Below, one piece after another: positions 26,540 through 38,100 of a stretch of DNA of 64,000 bases. Within the stretch, counting starts at the first letter, position 1, and every line of letters begins with the position of its first letter. The notes beneath the pieces are model-generated. The model was not told the DNA's origin, did no database searches, and saw only the letters and a program-made list of their open reading frames with translations. The position numbers and the translations under genes were made by a program. The DNA lies in the NCBI RefSeq assembly GCF_000968195.1, contig NZ_FO704550.1, positions 2,356,001 through 2,420,000 on the forward strand. The letters are read 5' to 3'. This DNA comes from Xenorhabdus doucetiae. GTDB taxonomy: Bacteria; Pseudomonadota; Gammaproteobacteria; Enterobacterales; Enterobacteriaceae.

Positions 26540-28196
26540 GAACGACGACGAGGCGGATAAAATGGCTCTTCACACTTCCTGTCTGGATGAGCAAGCATGG
26601 CAAGCGCTGCTCGACCAGTTTACTCCCCATCCCGGTGAGGAAGGACTGCTTGAACTGGAAACAAACATTGCAGATGACCCTGTCACTTATTGTCGCCGTG
26701 AGTTAGGCCATCCCATAGGCGAACTGACAGAACTTGAAAAGGTATTCGTTTCGGTGGATATCCCGGAATTTCCGCTTAATACCGATAACTATGCCCGGTA
26801 TTTGAGTGAGGATATCCTTAATCACGTTGTGCCCGTGTCATCCCCCACCTTTGTGGGTCACATGACATCGGCGCTTCCCAAACATTTACCTGCACTCGGC
26901 AAGGTATTGACAGCACTGAATCAAAATCTGGTCAAACTGGAAACCTCGCATATTTTAACCGCGCTGGAACGCCAAGTGCTGGGTATGATGCACAAGTTAG
27001 TTTACAACCGTGACGAAGATTTCTATCAGCAGTGGTTGCACAGCGGTGAGCACGCACTGGCTACTTTCTGTTCTGGCGGAACGCTGGCTAATTTAACCGC
27101 GATGTGGGCGTGTCGAAACCAGCTCATGCCCGCCGATGGCGATTTTGCCGGTCTTGCACGCGAGGGGTTGGCCAGAGGATTGCTGCATTATGGCTATCGT
27201 GGTTTAGCCATTCTGGTCTCTGAACAGGGACACTATTCGCTGAAAAAAACCGTGGATGTGCTCGGATTAGGACAAGATGCCTTGGTAAAGGTTGAGACTG
27301 ACAGAGAGGGACGGATCTGCATTGATGCCTTGCTTGCACAATTGCAGACACTGCGCCAACGCAATATCAAGCCTATGGCTATCGTCGGGATAGCCGGTTC
27401 CACCGAAACCGGTGCTATCGATCCCCTGAACAGGCTGGCGGATATCGCGGAACAGGCGCAGTGCCATTTCCATGTTGATGCCGCCTGGGGCGGTGCCAGC
27501 TTAATGTCAGAACGCTATCGACATTTATTCGCCGGCATCGAACGTGCCGATACGGTAACGATTGATGCCCACAAGCAACTGTATGTGCCAATGGGATCAG
27601 GCATGGTGCTGTTCCGCCAGCCAACCCTGACCAACACAATTGCCCAACATGCCAATTATATTGTACGCAAAGGGTCGAAGGATCTCGGACGTCATACTTT
27701 GGAAGGCTCACGCAGCGCCATGTCGCTGATGCTGCACAGCAACCTCTATCTGCTTGGCCGACGAGGATTAGCCCGCCTGATAGAGGCAGGCATCGAAAAA
27801 GCCCGCCAATTTGCCGATCTGATCCATCAACAGGAGGATTTCGAATTAATCAGTGAACCGCAGCTTTGCCTGCTGACGTATCGGTATGTGCCGCCAAAAG
27901 TATTACAGGCGCTACAGGAAAGTTCGGCGCCAGTCAGACAGCAACTGCATGAATGGCTTAACGCGCTTAATCAGGATATTCAGACTGCCCAGTGGCGTGC
28001 CGGAAAATCCTTTGTTTCGCGCACGTGTCTCAAACCGGTGCAATGGGATCGGCAACCCACCACCGTTCTGCGGGTCGTGCTGGCAAACCCACTGACCACG
28101 TTGGAAATACTGGAGAATATGCTTGAAGAACAGCGTCAATTAGCACGGCAAAGTCCCTTCTGGCAAACGCTACAGGCTTGGGCTGTGATTAGTTGA
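26517..28196 (+). CDS. panP: PLP-dependent aspartate 1-decarboxylase-like protein (PanP family), probable beta-alanine supply
   Basis: 559-residue group II pyridoxal-phosphate decarboxylase. Visible motifs are CSGGTLANLTAMW (PLP phosphate region), HVDAAWGG (His319, Asp321) and DAHKQLYVPMG, with the Schiff-base Lys at 353. The later KGSKDLGRHTLEGSR segment fits the PanP-type putative aspartate decarboxylases, a PLP enzyme family distinct from pyruvoyl PanD. The reaction would be L-Asp to beta-alanine plus CO2 in the cytosol. The gene overlaps the terminal NRPS gene by 23 nt, and beta-Ala A domains occur in both lines, which supports a precursor role. Starting at Met 16 (base 26562) gives 544 residues, nearer the usual family length. 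Glutamate or diaminobutyrate decarboxylation is the main alternative. A hairpin terminator follows 43 nt after the stop. Confidence 0.82.
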   Translation: MTCATQAKNDDEADKMALHTSCLDEQAWQALLDQFTPHPGEEGLLELETNIADDPVTYCRRELGHPIGELTELEKVFVSVDIPEFPLNTDNYARYLSEDILNHVVPVSSPTFVGHMTSALPKHLPALGKVLTALNQNLVKLETSHILTALERQVLGMMHKLVYNRDEDFYQQWLHSGEHALATFCSGGTLANLTAMWACRNQLMPADGDFAGLAREGLARGLLHYGYRGLAILVSEQGHYSLKKTVDVLGLGQDALVKVETDREGRICIDALLAQLQTLRQRNIKPMAIVGIAGSTETGAIDPLNRLADIAEQAQCHFHVDAAWGGASLMSERYRHLFAGIERADTVTIDAHKQLYVPMGSGMVLFRQPTLTNTIAQHANYIVRKGSKDLGRHTLEGSRSAMSLMLHSNLYLLGRRGLARLIEAGIEKARQFADLIHQQEDFELISEPQLCLLTYRYVPPKVLQALQESSAPVRQQLHEWLNALNQDIQTAQWRAGKSFVSRTCLKPVQWDRQPTTVLRVVLANPLTTLEILENMLEEQRQLARQSPFWQTLQAWAVIS

Positions 28197-28239
28197 CCTT
28201 ACAGACACACGCCGGGTCGCATGATCGGGTCATATTATC

Positions 28240-28269
28240 ATCACCGCCAGTCATTTGGCGGTGATTTTT
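28240..28269 (+). terminator. Rho-independent terminator after the first operon
   Basis: Perfect 10-bp stem (28240-28249 ATCACCGCCA pairs with 28256-28265 TGGCGGTGAT), 6-nt loop, then a T-run at 28265-28269. It lies 43 nt downstream of the decarboxylase stop and should end the first operon. Confidence 0.88.
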
Positions 28270-28548
28270 CAAGATATCCCATTCACATCACGGCAGCACA
28301 CAAAAATCAATTTTATATTAAGTATGCCATAGCCACTTTAGCGTCACTTCCACCCCATATTCATCATCTCAAATAACACCCACAGAAAATAAATAGATTA
28401 AAATCTCGTTATTTCTGCATTTTAAAGAATAAAACTTCGAATTAATACCCTATTTAACTCCTTAATATTTTGGATATGACTCAATGTCTCATAAGCCAAA
28501 TTTAATTCATTGACAAAGTTAATTAATATCATGAACAGGAGTTGAGCA
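28270..28548 (+). promoter_or_regulatory. AT-rich leader, presumed promoter region of the second operon
   Basis: About 280 bp of strikingly AT-rich DNA between the terminator and the giant NRPS gene; no convincing coding frame. Because the upstream operon is terminated, this must hold the promoter for 28549 onward. A weak candidate is TTTAAC (28453-28458), 16 bp, then TATGAC (28475-28480). TTGACA at 28510-28515 has no -10 partner at a usable distance. No clear operator or riboswitch was seen. Confidence 0.5.
28537..28541 (+). promoter_or_regulatory. Ribosome binding site of the giant NRPS gene
   Basis: AGGAG with a 7-nt spacer to ATG at 28549, which fixes the start. An upstream ATG at 28531 is in frame but reaches TGA after four codons, so it cannot be the gene start. 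Confidence 0.85.
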
Positions 28549-29130
28549 ATGCCTAAGTCATGCAATAACATTAACAACAGAAGTATTAAATTTTCTCTCA
28601 GTTCTACTCAGCAAGCCGCTTGGCTCGCTCAATACCTCCATCCTAATAGTACTTGTTACCATTTTGGTTCAGTGGTTCTGATTGAGGGTGAATTGGATGA
28701 GGCGCTGTTAGTACGTGCTTTTGAAGCCGTTGTTTATCGTCATGAGGCATTGCGTTTACAACCCGTCGAGAGTCAAGAATTACCACAACAAGCACTCACG
28801 GATGCAGGGAATGTCTCCGTGACAATCCGTGACTTTTCAGACCATGCAGACCCGGAAGAGCAAGCGAAACAACACATTCAGGCCGCTTTTGTGCGCCCGT
28901 TTGATTTGCAGGGTGAACGCTGGCGTTTTGAACTGTTACGCGTGAATGATACGCGTTGGTACTGGCAGTTTTGCTGCCATCCTCTGATCGGTGACGAGGT
29001 CACGTTAAGACTCATCGCTGAAGATGTCGCTAATATTTATCGTGGCTTAATCAGGGGAGGGGAAATCACCGAAGCCGACCTGATATCCCCAGAAACACCG
29101 ATCTGCCACTTACCGATATTGCCATTAGCA
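28549..29130 (+). other. Truncated, probably inactive starter condensation domain
   Basis: Only about 195 residues are present where a full C domain has about 430-450. The N-terminal lobe is recognisable (SLSSTQQAAWLAQ, YHFGSVVLIEGELD, YRHEALRL), but the catalytic HHxxxDG position reads CHPLIGD (His codon at 28978; CCHPLIGDE overall). After NIYRGL the sequence jumps to the interdomain linker LPILPLAERQQ. The C-terminal lobe with the NTLALR region is absent. It probably cannot load an acyl group and may serve as a structural cap for A1. Confidence 0.82.
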
Positions 29131-32100
29131 GAGCGGCAGCAAGTGCTGGTGGATTTTAACGCGACTCAGGCCGACTTTCCGCAAGATGCACTGATCCACT
29201 CACTGTTTGAAGCGCAGGCCGCACAACGTCCTGATGCCACGGCCGCCGTATTTGAGGGGCAAACACTCAGCTATGGCGAACTGAATCGCCGGGCCAATCA
29301 ACTGGCGCATCATCTGATTGCACTCGGTATCCAACCGGATGACCGGGTCGCCATCTGTGTCGAACGCAGTCTGGGGCTAATTGTTGGCTTGCTGGCTATC
29401 CTCAAGGCCGGCGGGGCTTATGTGCCGCTGGATCCCGCCTATCCGGCTGAGCGATTGGCTTATATGCTTGAAGATGCCACGCCGGTACTCTTGCTGACTC
29501 AGACCACCCAACGCGACAAACTGCCCGGCACCCTGCCGACGGTGTTACTTGATCATTTCCTTGATGACCGCGATCGGCTGTCAGCGGCACAGCTCACGGC
29601 ACAACCGTCTGACAATCCTGATGCTCAGATATTGGGGCTGACCGCCCGTCATCTGGCCTATGTGATCTACACCTCCGGCTCCACCGGACAACCCAAAGGG
29701 GTGATGATTGAACATCGCAGCCTGAGTAATTTGATTACCACCCAACAAAATACGCTGGCACTCACCCCTGACAGCCGCGTCTTACAGTTCGCCTCGAACA
29801 GTTTTGATGCCTGCATCTGGGAATGCTGCATGGCTTTGGTGGCAGGTGCCCGACTCTATCTCGCCAAACGTGCTGACCTGCTGCCTGGTGAGATACTGGC
29901 CGGCTATCTGGCAACCCATGCGATTAGCCATGTTCTCCTGTCACCGACCGTACTGGCAGCCATGGATTCACTACCCGATACTTTACACACCTTGCTGGTA
30001 GGAGGGGAAGCGTGCCCGCCAACCTTGGTCAAACGCTGGGCACGAGGACGGCAAATGCTCAATGCCTATGGCCCGACGGAAATCACCGTCTGTGCCACCC
30101 TCTATCCTTGTGACAATCAGGAAGAAAAAGCGCCACCGATTGGCCGCCCGATCGCCAATACCCAAATCTATATTCTGGATAGCCACGGTCAGCCGGTGCC
30201 CATTGGGATGAGTGGTGAAATTTATATTGGCGGTGCCGGCGTGGCGCGCGGTTATCTGAACCGGCCTGAACTGACCGCAGAACGTTTCCTCGCCGACCCC
30301 TTCTCTTCCAATCCTGATGCCCGGATGTATAAGACCGGTGACCTTGGCCGCTGGCTGCCTGACGGTAATATCGAATACCTTGGCCGCAATGATTTTCAGG
30401 TGAAATTACGTGGCTTCCGCATTGAACTGGGGGAAATCGAAACCCGCCTCAGACAGTGCCCCGGCGTGCGTGAGGCGGTCGTGCTGGCGCGCGAAGACAG
30501 ACCGAATCAGAAACGGCTGGTGGCCTATCTGCTGGCAGAACCGGATGCCAAACTCCTGCCCGCCGAACTGCGCCGGCAACTCGCCCGGCACCTTGCCGAC
30601 CATATGCTGCCCAGCGCGTTTGTCACATTAGCGGCTTTCCCGTTGACGCCCAATGGCAAACTCGACCGTCGGGCACTGCCTGCCCCTGATGCAAAAGATG
30701 TGGCGACCCGTGACTACGAAGAACCCATCGGTGAGACAGAAATTGCCTTGGCTCAAATCTGGCAAACCTTGTTAGGCTTAGAACAAGTGGGTCGCCACGA
30801 TCATTTCTTTGAACTGGGAGGGCATTCATTGCTGGCTTCCCAACTCATCGCCCAGATCCGTCAAAATTTGGCACGGGAGTTATCATTACAACAACTCTTC
30901 GATCACCCCGTTCTGATGAATTTGGCTCAAACATTGGCTGACATTGCCGTCAGCGCGCAGGTCGCGATCCCCGTGACTGACCGTAGCCAGCTGTTACCGT
31001 TATCCTTTGCGCAGCAACGGCTGTGGTTTCTGGGGCAAATCGATCAAGCAGCCAGTCTGGCCTATCATATTCCGGTGATATTACGCCTTAACGGACACCT
31101 GAGTCACCCTGCCCTGAACCACGCATTCAATCAGTTAACCGCCCGGCATGAAATTTTGCGTACCCGCTTTGTTCTGGTCGCCGGCCAGCCTTGCCAACAA
31201 ATCGATCCGGCTGATATCGGTGTCACTTTATCCTACCAAGATCTGCGCCTGTCCACACCAGAAGCGCATACCAGCCGTCTCGCTGAACTTGCCGCCTTCG
31301 AAGCACAGACACCTTTTGATTTTAGTCAAGGTCCGCTGATCCGCGGTCATTTGCTGCAACTGGCCGATGAGGAACATGTCTTACTGCTGACCCAACATCA
31401 CATTATCTCTGACGGCTGGTCCATCGGCGTATTGATGCGTGAACTGAGCATCCTCTACCATGCTGCCCTCAATGGCCAAGACGATCCCCTGCCACCCTTG
31501 CCCATTCAATACGCCGATTACACCGTTTGGCAGCGTGAATGGCTGCAAGCAGCAGCAGCCAAGCTCACGGCACAACGTCACTTCTGGTGTTCTCAACTGG
31601 CAGGCGCGCCGCCCTTATTGACCTTGCCGACCGACCGGCCACGCCCGGCGGCACAGTCTTTTATCGGCGGGCAAATTCCTGTCCACTTTGATGCGGATTT
31701 ATTGGCCGCCCTTAAAGCACTGGGACAACGCCATAACGTAACCTTGTTTATGACTGTCCTCAGCGCCTGGAGTATTGTGCTGGCCCGGCTGAGTGGTCAG
31801 GATGAGATTGTCATCGGTACGCCGGTGGCTAACCGAACCCATTATCAGCTTGAACCGTTAATCGGTTTCTTCGTCAATACGCTGGCCTTGCGGGTCACTC
31901 TGAACGATTCCGCCACGGTGACTGATCTGCTCAAGGCGATCCGGGCACAGGCGCTCGCGGCCTATGACCATCAGGATCTGCCCTTTGAGCAAGTGGTGGA
32001 GGCACTCCAGCCGGAACGTAACCTGAGCTACAGCCCCATATTTCAGGTGATGCTGGCCTTAAACAACACACCATTCCAAGAGCTGACCCTGCCCGATATA

Positions 32101-35100
32101 CAATGTTCACTACTTGAACCGATGTCTCCCAGCGCCCAATTTGACTTAACATTATCGCTGACTGATACCCACACGGGTCTGACCGGAGAGCTGGTTTATG
32201 CGGCCGATCTGTTCGACGCCGCAACGGCTGAACGCATGGTCGGTTACCTGAAAAATGTGCTAGCGGCCATGGTAGCAGATGAGACACACCCCATCGCCAC
32301 CCTGCCTATTCTGCCGGTATCAGAGCGACAACAATTGCTGGTGGATTTCAATGCCACACAGGCGGATTTCCCGCAAGATGCGCTGATCCACCAACTGGTT
32401 GAAGCACAGGCCGCACGGCAACCGGAGGCTACCGCCGCCGTATTTGAAGAACAAACAATCAGCTATGGCGAACTTAATCGCCGTGCCAATCAACTGGCCC
32501 ATCATCTGATTGCGCTCGGTGTCCGGCCGGATGACCGGGTCGCCATCTGTGTCGAACGCAGTCTGGAGTTAGTGATTGGCCTGCTGGCTATCCTTAAGGC
32601 CGGTGGGGCTTATGTGCCGCTGGACCCCGCCTATCCGGCCGATCGGTTGGCTTATATGCTGGAAGATGCCACGCCCGTGGTTTTGCTGGCTCAAGCGGAA
32701 CAAGTTAACCGACTGGACAGTGCCATACCGACGGTATTACTTGATATACCAGCTCCCCGTCTGGCGGCTCAGCCCGATGATAATCCTCAGGTACAAACGC
32801 TGGGGCTGACATCCCGCCATCTGGCCTATGTGATTTACACCTCCGGCTCCACCGGCCAACCGAAAGGGGTGATGATTGAACATCGCGGCCTGTGTAATTT
32901 AATTACCACCCAACAAAAAACGCTGGTACTCACCCCTGACAGCCGCGTCTTACAATTCGCCTCGAACAGTTTCGATGCCTGCATTTTGGAATACTGCATG
33001 ACTTTTGTGGCGGGTGCCTGCCTCTATCTCGCCAAACGTGCCGACCTGCTGCCCGGTGAGATCTTGTCCGGCTACCTGGCCACCCATGCTATTAGCCATG
33101 TGATCCTGTCACCGACCGCGCTGGCGGCGATGGATGCACTGCCCGATACCCTGCAAATGTTGCTGATGGCGGGAGAGGTGTGCCCGCCAACCTTGGTCAA
33201 ACGCTGGGCGCAGGGACGGCTGATGATCAATGGCTATGGGCCGACGGAAACCACCATTTGGGCCACCCTTTATCAATGTGACAGTGAGGAAGAGAGTGCA
33301 CCGCCTATTGGCCATCCGATTGCCAATACCCGCATCTATATTCTTGATGCCCATGCTCAACCCGTTCCGCTGGGTGTCATCGGCGAGATTTATATTGCCG
33401 GTGCCGGCGTCGCCCGCGGCTACCTCAACCGGCCGGAACTGACGGCGGAACGCTTCCTGCCAGATCCATTTGTTTCAGAGCCAGAGGCCCGGATGTACAA
33501 AACCGGTGACCTTGGTCGCTGGCGACCCGACGGCAATATCGAATACCTCGGCCGCAATGATTTTCAGGTGAAATTACGCGGTTTTCGCATTGAACTGGGG
33601 GAAATTGAGGCGAAACTTGAACAGTGCCACGGCGTACGCGAAGCCATTGTGCTGGCGCGCGAAGATGTGCCGGGCCAAAAACGGCTGGTGGCCTATCTGC
33701 GGCCACAGGCAGGGATTGAATTGGTGCCGGCGGAACTGCGTCAGCAACTCGCCCAGCATTTGGCCGATTATATGCTGCCCAGCGCGTTTGTGACCTTAGC
33801 GACTTTCCCCCTGACGCCCAATGGCAAAATCAACCGGCAGGCACTACCGGAACCTGATTCATCCGCTATCGCCACCCGCAACCATCAGCCCCCCATCGGT
33901 GAAACGGAGACCGCGCTGGCCCAAATCTGGCAGAAGCTATTAAACTTGCCCTCGGTCAGCCGCCATGATCACTTCTTCGAACTCGGCGGCCACTCGCTGA
34001 TGATTGTCAGCCTGATCGAAGAACTGCGTCTGCTGGGCTGGCAGCTCCATGTTCGCCATGTCTTCACCACCCCCGTCCTCGCCGATATGGCGCAGGCTCT
34101 CCGGCGTCACACCGAGGCGTTTGTCGTGCCGCCCAACCTGATCCCGCCAGACTGCACGGCCATCACCCCCGCTATGTTGCCGCTGGTTTCGCTGTCCCAA
34201 ACCGAGATTGACACCCTCGTTGAATCCATTCCGGGCGGGGCAAGCAATGTACAGGATATCTATCCGCTGGCACCCTTGCAGGAGGGGATCCTGTTCCATA
34301 ATCTGTTACAAACCCAAGGTGATGACTATTTATCACATATCATGCTGGCGTTTGATAACCGTGAGCACCTTGATGATTTTCTGACTGCCCTGCAACAAGT
34401 GATTGACCGCCATGATATCCTGCGCACCGCAGTCTACTGGCAAGATCTGCCCCAGCCCGTTCAGGTGGTCTGGCGTCAGGCATCACTGAATATCAATGTC
34501 TTCACCCCGGCGACAATGGACGACGTAGCCGCACAACTACAAAAGCACACTGATCCACGCCTGCATCGTATCGATCTGAACCGTGCGCCCTTGTTCACGG
34601 CGGATATCGCCCATGATCCGGCACAAAATGCGTGGTTGCTGGTACTGCGTTTCCATCATCTGGTCAGCGACCACCTGACACTGGAGCTGATTTTCGCTGA
34701 AATGGCCTTGCTATTGCAGGGGCAAGAAACCCTGCCTGTGGCACTGCCCTATCGTAATTTCATCGCCCAGACACTGAATACACCGATTTCCATTCATGAA
34801 GATTATTTCCGCCAACAACTCGCTGATATTGACGAACCCACCGCGCCGTTTGGGGTACTCACCCTTAAAGACCGGCCAAAATCGGGGGAGTTAGCCGATG
34901 ATAGCAATCCGTTGACACAGGCCAGCCTATTGCTGGCACCTGAACTGGCACACGCGATCCGGGCACAGGCACGCCGTCTGGGCGTCAGTTCCAGTGTGCT
35001 GTTCCATGTCGCCTGGGCGCAAGTTCTGGCCAAAACCAGCAGCCGTGACGATGTGGTGTTTGGCTCCGTACTGTTGGGGCGTCTGCAAGGTATTTCCGGT

Positions 35101-38100
35101 GCCGATCAGATATTAGGCATGTTTATCAATACCCTGCCCATTCGTCTCTCCTTGCGCGGGCGCAGCGTACAAGACATCGTGCAGGAGACTTACCGTAACC
35201 TGACCCGCTTACTGGAACATGAGCAGGCACCGTTGGCACTGGCACAACAGTGCAGTGGCGTGACACAGCCGATCCCCTTATTTAGCACGTTGCTGAATTA
35301 TCGTCATAGCCAAGCTGATGACACAGCGATAGTCAGTGCTATCGGGCCGGGCATCCGTCTTTTGGCGGCAGAAGAGCGCACTAATTATCCCGTTAACCTG
35401 GCAGTGGATGATTTAGGGGATGACTTTCAACTGACTGCCCTGACCGTAACCGGCATAGCACCGACACAAATTAACACTTATCTGGTGACGGCCATGAGTG
35501 GCTTGGTTGAGGCGCTGGTTCACAACCCACAACAGCCGATCCTGACTATTCCGATCCTGCCCACGGCAGAGCGGCAGCAATTGCTGGTGGATTTCAATGC
35601 CACACAGGCGGATTTCCCGCAAGAGGCGCTGACCCACCAACTGGTTGAAGTGCAGGCGGCACAGCGGCCTGAGGATATCGCAGCGGTATTTGAGGGACAA
35701 ACGCTCAGTTATGGCGAGCTTAATCGTCGTGCCAATCAGTTGGCCCATCACCTGATTGCACTGGGAATACGGCCGGATGATCGGGTCGCCATTTGTGTTG
35801 AACGCGGTCTGGAATTAATTGTTGGCCTGCTCGCTATCTTTAAAGCCGGCGGGGTTTATGTGCCGCTGGATACCGCCTATCCGGTTGATCGGTTGGCGTA
35901 TATGCTGGAAGATGCCACTCCGGTGGTCTTACTGACTCAATCCGTACTCCTTGATCGATTAGACAGTGATCGGTTAGACAGTGCCATACCGACGGTACTG
36001 CTTGATACACAGGGAGCCCTTCTGGCAGCTCAGCCCGATGACAATCCGCAGGCACAATCGCTGGGGCTGACATCCCGCCATCTGGCCTATATCATTTACA
36101 CCTCCGGCTCCACCGGCCAACCCAAAGGGGTGATGCTCGAACATCGCGGCCTGTGCAATTTGGTGACCACCCAGCGAAATGTGCTGGCACTCACCCCTGA
36201 CAGCCGCGTCTTACAGTTCGCCTCGAACAGTTTCGATGGCTGCATTTTTGAATACGGCATGACTCTCACGGCAGGTGCCAGCCTCTATCTCGCCAAACGT
36301 GCCGACCTGCTGCCCGGTGAAATCCTGTCCGGCTATCTGACCGCCCATGCCATTAGTCATGTCGCCCTGCCACCCACCGCGCTGGCGACGATGGATGCAC
36401 TGCCCGATAGCTTACACACCTTGCTGGTGGTGGGAGAGGCGTGCCCGCCAGCCCTGGTCAAGCGCTGGGCGAAGGGGCGGCAGATGTTCAATGGCTATGG
36501 CCCGACGGAAACCACCGTTTGTGCCACCCTCTATCCCTGTGACAGTCAGGAAGAGAGTGCGCCTCCCATTGGCCGCCCGATTGCCAATACCCGCATCTAT
36601 ATTCTGGATAACCACGGCCAACCCGTCCCGCGGGGTGTCATCGGCGAGATTTATATTGCCGGTGCCGGCGTCGCCCGCGGCTACCTCAACCGGCCAGAAT
36701 TGACGGCGGAACGTTTCCTGCGTGATCCGTTCTCTGCCGATCCCGATGCCCGGATGTACAAGACCGGCGACCTCGGTCGCTGGCGACCCGACGGTAATAT
36801 CGAGTACTGCGGCCGTAATGATTTTCAGGTGAAATTACGCGGTTTCCGCATTGAACTGGGGGAAATTGAGGCCAAGCTTGAACAATGCCACGGTGTGCGC
36901 GAAGCGATCGTACTGGCACGCGAAGACCAACCCAATCAGAAACGGCTGGTGGCCTATTTGCGTCCACAAGAGGGTGTTAAACTCCAGCCAACTGAACTGC
37001 GCCAGCAACTTGCCCAGCATCTGGCTGAATATATGCTGCCCAGCTCATTTGTGATACTGGACGCTTTCCCACTGACGCCCAATGGCAAAATCAACCGGCA
37101 GGCACTGCCTGCCCCGGATTCATCGTCCGTGGTGACGCAAGCGTATGAGGCACCGGTGGGTGAAATCGAAATCGCCCTGGCCGGGATTTGGCAGGCGGTG
37201 CTGGGGCTGGAACGCATCGGCCGCCATGATCACTTCTTTGAGCTTGGCGGTCATTCCCTGCTGGCGGTACAGTTGGCTTCGCGGGTGCGTCAGGTACTGG
37301 CGCGCGAATTACCCTTGCAGTCACTCTTTGACCGGCCGCGTCTGATTGAACTGGCCCAGACACTGACAGAGACGGCAGTCACCACACAGGTGACCATTCC
37401 GCTGGCGGATCGCTTGCAGCCGCTGCCGCTCTCTTTTGCCCAGCAACGGCTGTGGTTTCTGGGGCAACTCGATCCGGCGGCCAGTCTGGCCTATCATATC
37501 CCGCTGGCGTTACATCTGACCGGACGGCTTAATCGCCCTGCCCTGATCCACGCCCTCAATTGCTTGGTTGCCCGCCATGAAAGCCTGCGCACGCGCTTTG
37601 TGCTGATTGAAGGCCAGCCCTGCCAGCAACTCGATCCGGTTGACACCGGTTTTGCCCTGTTCTGCCAAGATCTGCGCGCATTAACGCCGGACGATCACCG
37701 CCAGCGTATTGCTGCCTTGACCGCGCTTGAATGGCAGACGCCTTTCGACTTTAGCCAAGGCCCGCTGATCCGCGGTCATTTGCTGCAACTGGCCGAAGAA
37801 GAACATGTCTTATTGATCACCCAACACCATATTATTTCTGACGGCTGGTCCCTCGCGGTGCTGATGCAGGAGCTGGCCACGCTCTACCGTGCCGCCCTTG
37901 ATAGTCAGGACGATCCCTTACCTCCGTTGCCCATTCAGTATGCCGACTATGCGGTTTGGCAGCGCGACAGGCTGCAAGCCGCCGACCTTGCAGCTCAACG
38001 CGATTTCTGGTGTTCCCAGCTTACCGGGGTGCCGGCCTTGCTGACCCTGCCCACAGATCGGCCTCGTCCGGCGGTACAGCGCTATGTCGGCAGCCATTGC

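Noticed and set aside
28510..28515. TTGACA as a -35 box for the giant NRPS gene
   Set aside because: No -10-like hexamer 16-18 bp downstream, and the start codon is only 33 nt away with the ribosome site in between.
28531..28545. Four-codon upstream reading frame before the giant NRPS gene
   Set aside because: It has no ribosome site of its own and overlaps the AGGAG of the real start; most likely chance.
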